This document shows, piece after piece, positions 1 to 10,596 of a stretch of DNA of 64,000 nucleotides. How positions within the stretch are numbered: the first letter of the stretch is position 1; each line of letters begins with the position of its first letter. Made by a program: the position numbers and the translations under genes. The stretch comes from Perca fluviatilis (lineage: Eukaryota; Chordata; Actinopteri; Perciformes; Percidae). The stretch lies in the NCBI RefSeq assembly GCF_010015445.1, contig NC_053118.1, positions 10,462,407 through 10,526,406 of the forward strand. Reading direction: 5' to 3'. Below the pieces are notes generated by a model. That model was not told where the DNA came from and searched no databases. It worked only from the letters and a program-made list of their open reading frames with translations.

Positions 1-1242
1 CTTCTCATCCATTATGAGCTAAATACGCATTTCCATAAGATTGACATGATACCTCAGGCCTTCTGGAGTCTCTTCATCATCGGCTGTAGAAGCCTCTTCC
101 CATGCTGCAGAAGTCCCTTCCCCCTGCCATATTGAATAGTATTTGTATTGACAAGATGTGCCAAGCCATATGCTTTTGATAAATAATACTCACTGTATCA
201 TCGTCTGTTGGCAGGAGAGTGATTGTGTCGCCAGACACTGTAAGGCAAAACAAGGTCAGACAGTCCACATATGCCCATATAAATGGTTGATTGTGTGTTT
301 GATGTGCAGTACTAGAAAATGTACCTTGTATGAAGAGGGCAGTTTCTGCAGGTGGAACAGAGTCAGTAGGTGTCCCACCCTGAATCCCTTCCATCACAGG
401 CCTTCCTTGGTTTAAGACAAGGGCCATTTCCCCCGTGCCAGACAAATGAGCCTTCGTCTTAACTGCTAAAATCAGTTTAGATAAAATATGTGAGCAAGCA
501 TCTTCTAAGTAATTTCTACATACCATTTGCACACTGTTAAGAATGAAGGCACTTAGCAGCCTCCAAAATGTTTTTATATTTATCTTGACTTGCTGCCAGA
601 TTTGTTTTTGTCCAGTCATGTTTGTTCTGTATGAGCATTCATTGTAGAAATATATTTAGAATTAGACAGAGCTTTTAGAGATTTGTGTATATGGTTGTAA
701 AATATTCTCGCATTGTGAATAAGGGTTTGAAATTAGGCCTAGTCTTTAGGGTCAATATCCGGAGGAACATGAATTCCCTCTGCTCACTTTTAAGGCAAAG
801 TAGTAAAACTTACTTAGTAAAAATGTGGGGTAGCTAATAAGTAGATATTTTTAAATCCTTACACATTCAGTCGGTCCGCTATTGTCTGCCAGGCGTTTTC
901 TCTCTGTTTGATAACAACAGCTGTATTTCACTTTTTGCATATTATATGCTTCACCTCCTCGTAAGTTTCCATTAGAAGCTGCTGTTCAGCAGGTAAAAAA
1001 TATGCCACACGCGTCTTCTCCATTTCTGCATCAGTAAATCTCTGATACCGTGGTCTATTTAAGAAAGCCGTGAACGTGCACTTATCCCAACTATCTACAC
1101 CTGGCTTGACAGGCTTCACCTTCTCATCCTGGCTCGGCAAACGTGCAACTGATTAAGCCGCGATGAGCGGATCAAACTAAGTCAAGCTGCGCTTTTTCGG
1201 TTATCCTGGATTTCTTCATTCCACTTTTGTGCAATAGCCCCC
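1..1242 (-). mobile_element. PIF/Harbinger-like element, partial (cut by window start)
   Basis: This stretch is the reverse complement of most of the element at 30694-32256. The shared blocks include the Myb-like exon and the sequence up to a terminal GCAATAGCCCCC at 1231-1242, which mirrors GGGGCTATTGCAC at 30694. About 330 bp of the other end lies outside the window, since position 1 matches about 31925 of the second copy. It carries only a Myb-like accessory gene; no DDE transposase is visible, so it probably moved with help in trans. The Harbinger assignment comes from that Myb-like protein type and is inference. Confidence 0.7.
60..1140 (-). pseudogene. Myb/SANT-like DNA-binding protein of a Harbinger element (decayed)
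   Basis: The first coding block, 1140 down to about 870, encodes a Myb/SANT-like trihelix segment (FLNRPRYQRFTDAEMEKTR, then AEQQLLMETYEEVKHII). It is broken by an in-frame TGA after HIICKK, but the frame continues beyond it with NTAVVIKQREKAWQTIADRL. The second block, 619-77, contains TGQKQ-WQQVKI, the next part of the same domain, then an acidic-proline segment (GRPVMEGIQGG, VPPAETALFIQ). A final exon near 60-90 reads ADDEETPEG after an acceptor-like TTCTACAG. In such elements the Myb-like protein binds DNA and assists the transposase. The stops make this copy non-functional. Confidence 0.65.
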
Positions 1243-2654
1243 TGAACAACACAATGAGCTATTTTTTCAGTAATATTTGAATCATAAAGCAGCCACCTCA
1301 GAACCCAATGCTTTCAACAAGTCGTAAGTAACGAGATTGAGCACAAAACAGTGGGCTGAAGATTGACTGGTGTATTTTGCCCCTGTGTTGTCAATATTGA
1401 GACTTTTGTACCTGAACCATCACTGAGTCCAAGCTGCTCAGCACAATTATAAACACGTAACAAGGTTGGGTATTTGTGACTGAACCAAATCAAACCAAAT
1501 CTTCTTATGTTTAGTATTGTAAGAGCGATACATGCCTTATGGGACAGAAGGTGATGAACGGGCCCCTTGTTGTTGTTACACCTGCAGCGGCTCAATAGCT
1601 CATCTTGAAGTAATGATTGTGGGCTGGTGCAAGATGGTGTGAAGTCAAGCATAAATGCTTTTTTCTCGACAAGGGATTCTTGTTGAAGCGTAGAATGTTT
1701 CTTGCAGAGCTCCCTGGTCTCAGCAACTGAATTACAACACTTTTTAAGGGAACATTTCTTAGTTGGCTTGGATTGTGTTGATAAATGCCGCCTCCTGGGA
1801 AATCAAACAGACAGACAGACAGATGAATTTGAAGGGAAATGTCAGATGCAAGCCTTCTCAGTTCTCCTCGTACACATCATGGTCTGGCCTGGTTGACATA
1901 CAGCTTGATTTCACAAGTATAACGGGAAAAGAAAAGCACACTTGAAAAGTAGATTTACCGTACATTTCAAGATAAAGGCTACAGTTTATCAACTGTGTTG
2001 CTCTCTACGCCAAAGAAATGGTAAAACCTAGATTTGCAGAATGAAAACCCATTCATCTCGTAAAATATATCTTCTCAATCCATGAATAATTCCATGGAGA
2101 AAGGCAGAATAAATCAACAAGCATGTAAATGAACTGTAGAGAAGCAATACGAGCCATGATTCAATGATTCAATGTGGGAGTGAATGGATGGCACTAGAGG
2201 AAAATGTTCATCATCTCAGCCATATTCTTTTCTCATGCAAATGTGTTGGCATGGTATGTGTTCCTCATTTTTTGGAAATGAGCATAAAAATGTACAGCAC
2301 TCCAAAGTAACAGGGCTGGAAGACCGAGGCTTCAGAGCCAGGGCCATTTCATTGGTGCAGCTGCCCACTGCTGAGGCTTGTATTCAGATATCTCATCCTC
2401 TCAGCCACTTTAGCCCTGCTCAGTGCGTCATTTTCACCCTTTGGATTTCTACCTCTTTGCCAAATCAGTGTGGCTCTCTCGGGCCAGTAAATCATTATTG
2501 ATAACACTGCCTTTCAGGATAACTGGTTAGATTTGTTCAAATGTAGTGGGCAGATATATTTAATGAAACTGTTTACCTAGTATTTCAGTCTTTATTACAT
2601 TTAGTAAAGTATAATCACAGCCTGTGTTTCGGACCTGTCACTTTTTGCACATAA
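1243..2654. other. Intergenic, no gene recognised
   Basis: Open frames here are short (at most about 110 codons), lack recognisable domains and look like chance. A short CAGA run sits near 1807-1822. There is no inverted-repeat boundary I can defend. Confidence 0.5.
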
Positions 2655-2825
2655 CGATTTCTACCCTAGTCAGTGCCCTTGATCAAGGCACTGGCTCAGA
2701 TCTGGAGTTGGTCCCCGGGCGCTGTAAATGGCTGCCCACTTCTCCCTTGAGGGATGGATTCAACGCAGAGAATGAATTTTGCTACATGTATGTCTATGTG
2801 ACGATAAAGTACCTTTACCTTCACC
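2655..2825 (+). repeat. Fish SINE/LINE 3' tail-like sequence
   Basis: The block has a CCTTGATCAAGGCACTG start, a GGTCCCCGGGCGCTGTAAATGGCTGCCCAC core and an end in GATAAAGTACCTTTACCTT. I recognise this arrangement from 3' tails of teleost short retroposons. No tRNA-like head is visible, so only the tail is called. The family is not assigned. Confidence 0.4.
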
Positions 2826-3341
2826 CTCTGGAAAGTCTTGGCTCAGCGTTTTCTCTAATGGATCAACAATGTTTCAACACAGAGTGCAGAGCAAAAAGCC
2901 ACGTTTGATGGATCTTTTAAGGTCATACACAAGAGGTGGAGGATAAGTCTGTTGCTTGAGGACAAATACTTTTTCTAAATGATAGAGTGCAAGGCATTTG
3001 AATCACAATAAATCAACAGCGAAGTGGAGATTTGAATCACTTCTGAACTCTATGTACTATTTGGAAATAGAAAAAAAAATGGAAAAGCTTGTAGTTTAAT
3101 TCTGACCTCTTTTCCTTCCCACATTAAGTAAGTGACAATTAGGTGGTCAGAATCAGATAACTGGTCGAAAGTGAAATGCTGTCATTCTTGCATTACAATA
3201 TAACTGAAAATGCAAAAGGACACATAAATTCAGCGTCTTCTTATTTTGTTGGAGGGTGCCTGTTGAATGAATAACTTGTCGTTAGTAGATGTTACAGCTA
3301 ATGTTCTACACAGTGCCACCTGCTTTACCGGAAAGGTTACA

Positions 3342-3625
3342 AATAGTTCAATTCAATTTTATTTATAGCATCAAATCATAACGAGAGTTATCTCGAGACA
3401 CTTTACAGATAGAGTAGGTCTAGACCCCACACTATAATTTACAAAGAACAATTCAACAATTCCAGTAATTCCCACAAGAGCAAGCATTTAGTGCGGGTGG
3501 TGAGGAAAAACTCCCTTTTAGGGAGAAACCTCGTACAGACCCAGGTTCTTGGTAGGCGGTATCTGAAGGTCCCGGTTGGGGGTGTGATGAACAGTGGCAA
3601 TAATAGTGACAATAAAGATAATAGA
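3342..3625. repeat. Dispersed repeat, LINE 3'-tail type
   Basis: It begins with TTCAATTTTATTTATAGCATC and continues through CGAGACACTTTACAGATAGAG and a GAGGAAAAACTCCCTTTTAGG block. This is characteristic of a very common teleost non-LTR 3' region. The downstream 3600-3660 segment is an imperfect AATAGTAG-rich low-complexity tract. No coding potential remains. The assignment is from memory of fish repeats. Confidence 0.45.
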
Positions 3626-3754
3626 ACTATGACTAGAAATAGTAGTTGTAGTAGATCATGACGTAGCGGGGCACTGCAGGGCGCATTCTTAGTTTTCTCT
3701 TGCACGACTAAAACAACTTTTGAACGTACACACGTTCCACCAAAACAAGTTCCT

Positions 3755-3952
3755 TCCCAAGGCTATTTTGCCGCGGCGCTGTCATTGAATCCGGCGCCTA
3801 GCGACGCCCAAGACGACTGTGATTGGTTTAAAGAAATGCCAATAAACCAGAGCATGTTTTTCTCCCATCCCGGGATGCTGTGTGGACTAGCCAGACCTTT
3901 CTCCGCAGCGCTGTGGAGGAAGGTCTGGCAATGCGAGACCAAGAGTAGTCTA
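3755..3952. repeat. Dispersed repeat with internal hairpin
   Basis: A GC-rich block runs from GCCGCGGCGCTGTCATTGAA to a self-complementary segment AGACCTTTCTCCGCAGCGCTGTGGAGGAAGGTCT near 3893-3927. The hairpin is seen directly. Its membership in a common teleost repeat family is inference. It is followed at once by a TG microsatellite. Confidence 0.4.
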
Positions 3953-3993
<41 letters not shown>

Positions 3994-4012
3994 CGCGTGC
4001 GTGTTTGCGCAA
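3953..4012. repeat. (TG)n microsatellite
   Basis: About 18 TG units grade into GCGTGCG. Apparent cysteine/valine-rich frames across it are artefacts of the dinucleotide repeat. Confidence 0.9.
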
Positions 4013-5755
4013 AGCCGATAAAACGTCAATTAGTGCCTCCGTGTTCCAAGGACATTCTGTGTCAGCACATTAAGCTCTTTCCAGCTCCAGAACGCCGCAT
4101 AGGTGATTACTCTAATATACGCTCGATTTTTAGCGTTATTAACAAATTGAGGGAGGTTTGATGAGTCAGATATTACCTAGAGCAGCTGAACATAAATTGT
4201 GCAGGCATCATATTGATTGTGTTGAGACTAGAGATGACCTCTGATAGCTTCAGTGAGATAATGTTGTGTTGCTGAGGGACTTCAAAACCAAGCCATCAAC
4301 CCCTCTGACTGATGTCCTCACAGTGATTGCAACTCATACAGAAGCTTTTTGTGCCTGATTCATGCCTCGGTCTTGGATGAGGCAGTTTCTGCAACGGCTG
4401 CAGGTAATAGATCAGTTAGAGGTGGAGGTGCAGGGAGTTAAAAAAAAAAAAAGAGAGACAATATCACAGTAAAATGTAGCAATAATGCACCACCCACGAG
4501 GCACTGCAATTATCCTCTCTGTTTATTACAGACAAAGAACAATACAAAATACAAAACAATCCATCAAACAGCAAGAAAGCTGAAAGAAAAGCTAACTTGA
4601 GACAGAACACCTCAGATGGAAATACATCAGCTATGTGATATTTTATTTTATTTTTTTTTATCATCTTTGTGTTCACCTCACAAAAGCTAGCACACGTGCA
4701 GAGCAGAAAACATCTCCACCACAACTGGTTGGTATTTCACCAAACACGAAATGGGTTCCAACTGAGAACAAAGGGAGGGAATAATTAAAGTGCACGATAA
4801 GAGTTACTTTACGCTACAAACTTTAAACCTTTTTTTTTTTTTTATTTCTTATTTTCTCACATATTCAACTTTGGAGCGCTTTCGCTTCCACTGACTGGTT
4901 AGAAATGATAAAACACGCTGATGCACAAAGGATCAAAACAAGCTTCTTCTTTTTTTTTTTTTTTTATGTACTTGCTGGCACACGTTTCAAAACACAATAT
5001 TAAATTAATTTCACATTCCACTGCACAATTTCTATTTCAAGCAACTTCACAGTATAGACCGAAAAGCCTGCTGCCCAGCTTCATTTAGTGCACTCAGAAT
5101 TCATTCCCTCTGAGTGCTCTTCAATTTAAACATATACGTCGCTCAAACAAACATCAGAAAAGTCTTCTTTTAATAGCAGGGTGAGATATATACACGAGCG
5201 GATTGCGCCTACTCAAGTGTGGCACTTTGTCGAAATCTAGTTACACATTCCATCGTTGCTCTGCGGGGGTTTGCTGAGCAGATTAATCTGAATGAAAAGG
5301 CTGCACTCGGCACTCTCAGGTAATACCAATGAATTACTGTCACAGCAGTTATCTGATTCTTTGACAAACGGCCTCCGTCTGCACATCAGGGTTACACATT
5401 TCTCCCTCATTATGATACACTGGCCACTGGCCTTCCAGTCCACAGTTTCGTCTTCACACAGTAACCATAGCAACGCAAATCTTCTGTGTCTGTTATGATC
5501 AAAGTCCCTGAAGCAAGCATTATAGTTCAGGAGGTTTTAAATTGACACACCGGGTTTAAATGACTATCTGTAATGTCTGTCCTTTTTATTACTTGGACCT
5601 TTTCAAAAGGGCATGTATTTCCATATCTGTGCTTTCTCTCTCTACTAGCGTGAATGACATTTCGCGGTGTTGTGCATTTGGGTTCTTTTGAATGACATGG
5701 TTTCTGGTGGGGAGGTCCAAAGAGATAAACAAATGAGATTTTCACGCTGAACAGC
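4013..5755. other. Intergenic with poly-T/poly-A tracts
   Basis: No gene is recognised. Homopolymer tracts occur at 4441-4452 (A), 4650-4659 (T), 4831-4843 (T) and 4950-4966 (T). The region between is AT-rich, with short frames only. It could include 3'-UTR sequence of a neighbouring gene outside the window, but nothing here proves that. Confidence 0.4.
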
Positions 5756-6633
5756 CTGGTCTCACAGAATTCCGTGAAATGATCACGAGCTGTTAACAGC
5801 GCGTTACGTGGTGGTGGCACGAATGTGTGAAACATTTCCGTGTGGCCACCACGAAAAACAATGCCAATGTAAAGTCAATGAGAAGATGACGTAGCATTGA
5901 GAGCGACTACGGTAGCAAGTAGTATGAAAGCCCGAAAATCCACGTAGGGAGGTTGGTTGGGGTGGTGGATGGGTCAAACAACACGGGACTTTCACCCAGG
6001 AGACCGGGGATCGTGTCCCGCGTGTCACGTTTCCTAAACACAACCGTCCCGTTCTTCTTTTCCTAAACGGAACCCATTGTTGTCCCGCCCGCCAACGACC
6101 TTTTCCTTAACTTAAGGGGCCGTGTTAATTTCACCGATGGTTCGGAGTAATTTCACCATAGGGTCCTTTGCACCATGACCTCGAGCCAGCAGAGAGCAGA
6201 AGCCAGCAGGCAAGTGTTATTTACATAAACTTCTGGTGTACTTACAAACTTTCCAATCCATCGTTTTATGAGAGCAAAACCTATTTGTACTACTTGTAGA
6301 CGTTTGGTATCATTTCGGGCATTATTAGTGGGGTCATTTACGAGATACAAACGTGGGTCCATTAGCCCCTGCGCTAAGCTATTCAGCGGCTAACGCTACT
6401 CTAGCTAACTCTCCCGATGTTCGACCCAGGTGATAAAAGCTTCTGGGGGGGTGTTTGGCTCGAGGTCATGGTGCAAAGGACCCTAGGGTGACATTACTCC
6501 GAACCATCACTTTAAGGGGCCGTGTTAATTTCACGGAAATCTTCCGTGGGCCCATCATGGAATTTTCGGAAGATTCTGTGAAACTGCCACAGATGTTGAG
6601 TGTTCATTTCACGGAATTCTGTGAGATCAGGTT
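5756..6633. mobile_element. Inverted-repeat element, CTCACAGAATTCCGTGAAATG termini
   Basis: The left end (near 5758) carries GTCTCACAGAATTCCGTGAAATG. The right end (near 6604-6630) carries its inverse, CATTTCACGGAATTCTGTGAGATC. No transposase ORF lies inside. A second inverted-repeat unit sits within it at about 6137-6510. The termini resemble those of the foldback at 40226-40367, so the two probably belong to one superfamily. Class is not determined. Confidence 0.6.
6137..6510. mobile_element. Small TIR element nested in the 5756-6633 element
   Basis: The ends are inverted copies of about 48 bp: GATGGTTCGGAGTAATTTCA at 6137 and its complement TGACATTACTCCGAACCATC ending near 6509, both continuing through the GGGTCCTTTGCACCATGACC block. 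It is flanked on both sides, in the same orientation, by a copy of TTAAGGGGCCGTGTTAATTT. No coding capacity remains; the minus-strand frame across it is a by-product. Confidence 0.6.
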
Positions 6634-6639
6634 GCCCTG

Positions 6640-7650
6640 GAACGATGAACCTTCTGAGGAACTTGTTGCGTTTCGACTACAGGGACCAGGGTCTGAATGA
6701 AGTTCTGGGGGCTTCATTTCTTCCCCCAAAAAGTCCCTTTCTGAATGTACAGGAACCTTCGTGGGTGGGGCTTGCAGGGATGGTCAAACACACATCGCGG
6801 CTGCTTCAACTCGCCTACTGATTCATTCATAAAACCAGGGCGTTTTCAAGCCATTCAGCCTTTTTTTTTTCTTCTAACAGTTATTTTGTATGTATATATT
6901 TGTTTATTTCATATTCATGTTTAATATGTTTGTTTGTTTGTTTATGTATGCACCATTCAGCAAGGCATATTCCACAAAAGTGTACTTATTGTGGCAATAA
7001 AACCTTTTCTGATTTTGATCCTGATACTCGCAAACAAAGAGAAATGTTCTCCCCTTGTCCTATAATGGTCATAAATCAATATGAAAGTCAATTTAGGCTT
7101 TGCTGTCGGCTTGCCGATTCACTTTAAAAAAAGACAGAGAGAAAGAGAGAGAGATTGTGAGCCAGTGCCACAATAAACTGCAGGCGGGTGAGTGAGGTAA
7201 CAGGGAGACAGAGAGACAGAGAGCGGAGAAACAAAGCTGTGAATGAGAGAAATAGAACTATTCATCTCTGATTGTGTCAGTTTACGTCAAGGGCGTAACT
7301 TTGGGTTCAACATTGGGTTGGTTGAGATCTCCACTTTTGAGCCAAATTTAAATTTGGAGCATATCAAACACATCATTGTCTGCATTCTGGTGAATTTTTC
7401 TGCAACATTTTGTTCCTTTTTCTGCATCAAGTTATGGTGCAAATGTCGTTATTTATGTAAAGGAAATTATAATAGTTTTTTTGGGGGGTGGGTTGCACTG
7501 GACAGTTTTGATTATTGGGGGGGGGGGGGGGGGTAAATTACACCTATGGGTTGCGTTCTAAAGCACAAATAAAGAACCATCAACCGATGATTTTGTGGAA
7601 ACGGCTTATAGTTTCAATTTCCTCTACTGCATTTTATTCATACCTTTGCA
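6640..7650. other. Intergenic with low-complexity tracts
   Basis: No gene is seen. A GAGA-type purine tract lies at 7132-7222 and a poly-G tract at 7509-7533. Poly-G of this length is prone to sequencing error, so its exact length is uncertain. Confidence 0.5.
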
Positions 7651-7654
7651 GCGA

Positions 7655-7850
7655 TGCATTCTCATGAACAGGTTTGTACGATATCGTTCGAAAAGTTATG
7701 CACAACAATTCGTATGATATACTTCAAAATTATGGCGACCGCCGGCCATTCACATGACGACCGCTCACATGACAGTAAAGTTTAGCGATCTTAAATTTAG
7801 CCTAGAAAACGTTACTGTGAGCTGTGAGGGGGCGGGCCGCGCCGACCACC
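7655..7850. repeat. Dispersed repeat shared with 40822-40939
   Basis: The block TCTCATGAACAGGTTTGTACG, followed by GATATCGTTCGAAAA and later ACATGACGACCG, has an inverted counterpart at 40822-40939 (TTTTCGTACGATATCATACA and CCCGTTCATGAGAATGAG). This is a dispersed repeat present at least twice here. Its class is unknown. Confidence 0.5.
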
Positions 7851-7958
7851 AAAATGACTAGTTATGATTTGAAAAAGATTATGGTTTGGGTCAAAAACCT
7901 GGTCCCCTTAAGAAGTACACCCGGGACACAAACCCCTGTCTTGTGTATTCCTCTTTAA

Positions 7959-9620
7959 AGGTCCAGTGTGTAGGAATTTCTCCCATCTAGCGTTGGGATC
8001 ACATATTGCTATCAGCTCTCTCGCACCACGCAGTTCAAAGTACGTACTACAGCTATGGTAACCTTCATGCTTCAAAAAGCCGGTCTCTTGCTCTTTTCAA
8101 TATCCTTTTTCTTTTTCTGGGCGAAGAAGAAGACTCCTGTTCCTGAAATTTGGATTTTGAATACGTGTGGTCCTCCATGTTTCCTTCTTCAAACTTGCCG
8201 GGGCCGGGAAGCTACGATACCCATTAGCAGCATTAGCAGCACCTGGGAGTTTATCATGTGACAGCGAAAATGCTGTATGTCCGTTACCGTACCGTGCATG
8301 AATATGGAGCGTCTACCTCATTTATTTTTATTATTATTATTATTATTATTATTAAGAGAAGGTCTACCCCAGTTCATGTGAATGCAAATGTAAAATTTCA
8401 AGCCAATAGGAAATAATTGGAATTGATGGTGGTTGTAAATATTCATGAACGGGCAACACAGATTTTAACAAATGAACAACTAAAAACTTTACACACTGGG
8501 GGCCCTATTTTAACGATCTGAAACGCAAGTATGAAACGCCAAACGCAAGTAGCTTTGTGGGCGGATCTCGGCCGCTGTTGCTATGATACCGGCGGGATAA
8601 ATGACTCTTGCGCCCGACGCAAATCTAAAATGGGTTGGTCTGAAGTAGCTAGGTGTGGTTTGGGCGTAATGTGAAAATAACCAATCGGAGCGTCATCTCA
8701 CATTCCCTTTAAGAGCAGGCATATTGTTCCGTGGCGGATTGCTATTATGACGGCGGATTTGCCTGGCGCACGCCAGCGGGAGCTGTCCGGGATGCAGCAA
8801 AGTAACAAATGCCCGTCTTGGCCGGGTTGCGATGTTGCTGCAGCCTCTCGAGCGCATCTCCTCAAGTCTGGAGAGGATTGCTGCAGCCATGGAGTGTGGG
8901 CCTCCAAATGCACCACCTGCACCTGTTGTGCCCCTTCCTCCTCCCCCCACTCCATCTCCGGCCCACCCCCGGCCAGGAGCGCACGCGCATTACTCCAGAT
9001 TCACCAGATTCCGCTGGAGTGTCCAATCCCACCGTAGTTCAACATCACGTCTCCTTAAGTCCTCTAATATTTCCTCATTTATGTCATCAACACATCCATG
9101 ATTCATGGAAATTGTGTAAAACACAACAAGCCACAAAGAATGCTGCGACTTTTTGAGGATTGTACTGTAAAGTGCCTCCTGATCTATCCAAACACCTGAA
9201 GCGCATTTTCAGTAATATTTTTCTTTGTAATTATGTATGGTTTTCAAAAATGGGAACTGCTGTAGATGAGAGAAGTGTTGTATGCCGCGTTGCACACGCT
9301 ACATTTTGGCCAAGCATTCGGTCCCTAAAATAGCATCTGAATAACGGCTACTGACTTTAGACTAGCGCCACTGACTTTAGACCAGGTTTTTCCTGGTCAG
9401 TGGCGGAATTGTTTTCTGAAACTGCAACATAGCACCAGGTAACGTTTTGCCGGAACACGCCTTTTCGCTCCTTGTACTCGGAGCGCAAATACATTCCCTA
9501 ATTTACCGACGTGTGTCTGTGGAGGGAAAAGTCCGCTGTGCGTCGGGTGCAAAATAGAAATGATACATGCGTCGGTGTACAAAGGCAATTGCGCTGAGTG
9601 CAAGATAGGGCCCTGGGCAT
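7959..9620. mobile_element. TTAA-target MITE (AGGTCCAGTGTGTA termini), copy 1
   Basis: TTAA at 7955-7958 is followed by AGGTCCAGTGTGTA. The right side reads ACACACTGG, is interrupted by another element (8500-9613), and resumes as TGGGCAT then TTAA at 9621-9624. Removing the insertion restores an inverted terminus close to ACACACTGGACCT-TTAA. The body (8044-8260) matches 38365-38580 of the second copy closely. An (ATT)n tract lies at 8327-8354. The TTAA target suggests piggyBac-like mobilisation (inference). No transposase is encoded. Confidence 0.7.
8500..9613. mobile_element. Harbinger-like TIR element nested in the TTAA MITE
   Basis: The ends are GGGCCCTATTTTAACG (8500) and its inverted partner AAGATAGGGCCC (9613), flanked by the 3-bp direct repeat TGG at 8497-8499 and 9614-9616. 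A 3-bp duplication fits PIF/Harbinger-type insertion, although the usual target is TWA. The interior is GC-rich with overlapping short frames in several phases (about 8690-9160). None has a recognisable transposase motif, so this is probably a non-autonomous derivative. Confidence 0.6.
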
Positions 9621-9794
9621 TTAACTTTGAACTCCGCTCCCCTGCTTAAAAGCCCTGTGTTTAAGGACCCATCTACCACCCCAACCTCCTCCCTATGTGG
9701 ATCTTCGCGCTCTTATACAGCTGCAGTCAATGGGGTGCATATGGTAACAAATGTGTGGAACACATACGACTTACAGTGCATTACTACATCAATT

Positions 9795-10100
9795 TTATAA
9801 TAATAATAATAACTTTTATTTATATAGTGCCTTTCATGAAACCCAAGGACACTTTACAGAATTACTGTGGCTAAGCTAAAGGAGGTTGTAGGCTGTGGTA
9901 AATAGGTGGTGTTTCAGGAGTTTTTTTTTTTAAATGTCCAGGGATGTAGCATTTCGGATATCTGCAGGGAGGGTGGGGCTGCAACACTAAAGGCTCTGTC
10001 TCCGAAGGTACAGAGTCTGGTGTGGGGAACGGAGAGCAGGCCAGCATCTGATGTCTCTGGTATCATTCACGACCTTTTGAGGCTCTGCTGAGATTGTGCG
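9795..10100. repeat. LINE 3'-tail-like sequence with (AAT)n
   Basis: An (ATA)n tract is followed by ACTTTTATTTATATAGTGCC and GACACTTTACAGAATTAC, the typical layout of a fish non-LTR 3' end in reverse. The adjoining sequence to about 10100 may be residual 3' UTR or degenerate coding sequence. Nothing translates convincingly. Confidence 0.4.
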
Positions 10101-10596
10101 AGGGTAACTGCCGGCTGTGGACGTTTGTCTGGGATCAGCGAGAGAATGCTTTAATGAGACAAATAAAACCCTTTTTTTACATTGTTTCTCAGTGGTTATG
10201 AGCTAAAGAACAGTGAGCTGTTTTGTTGTTGTTAAGGATCCCATGGCATGGAAATTTCACTTTATGAGGTTTTTTAACATTAATATGCGTTCCCCCAGCC
10301 TGCCTATGGTCCCCCAGTGGCTAGAAATGGTGATAGGTGTAAACCGAGCCCTGGGTATCCTGCTCTGCCTTTGAGAAAATGAAAGCTCAGATGGGCCGAT
10401 CTGGAATCTTCTCCTTATGAGGTCATAAGGAGCAAGGTTACCTCCCCTTTCTCTGCTTTGCCCGCCCAGAGAATTTGGCCCGCCCATGAGAAAGAGAGAG
10501 ACATCATGACTTGAAAACAAGCAAAGTGGCAGTTGGTCAAGGCCACACCCCCACCCTCCACCTTGCCCCCCCTCTCTCCTCCTCAATAGCATTTAA

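Noticed and set aside
7509..7533. Poly-G tract as a G-quadruplex regulator
   Set aside because: A single homopolymer run of doubtful length in intergenic sequence with no nearby gene.
8693..9156. Cluster of overlapping proline-rich frames on both strands
   Set aside because: They lie inside a non-autonomous Harbinger-like element, overlap each other in several phases and show no domain.
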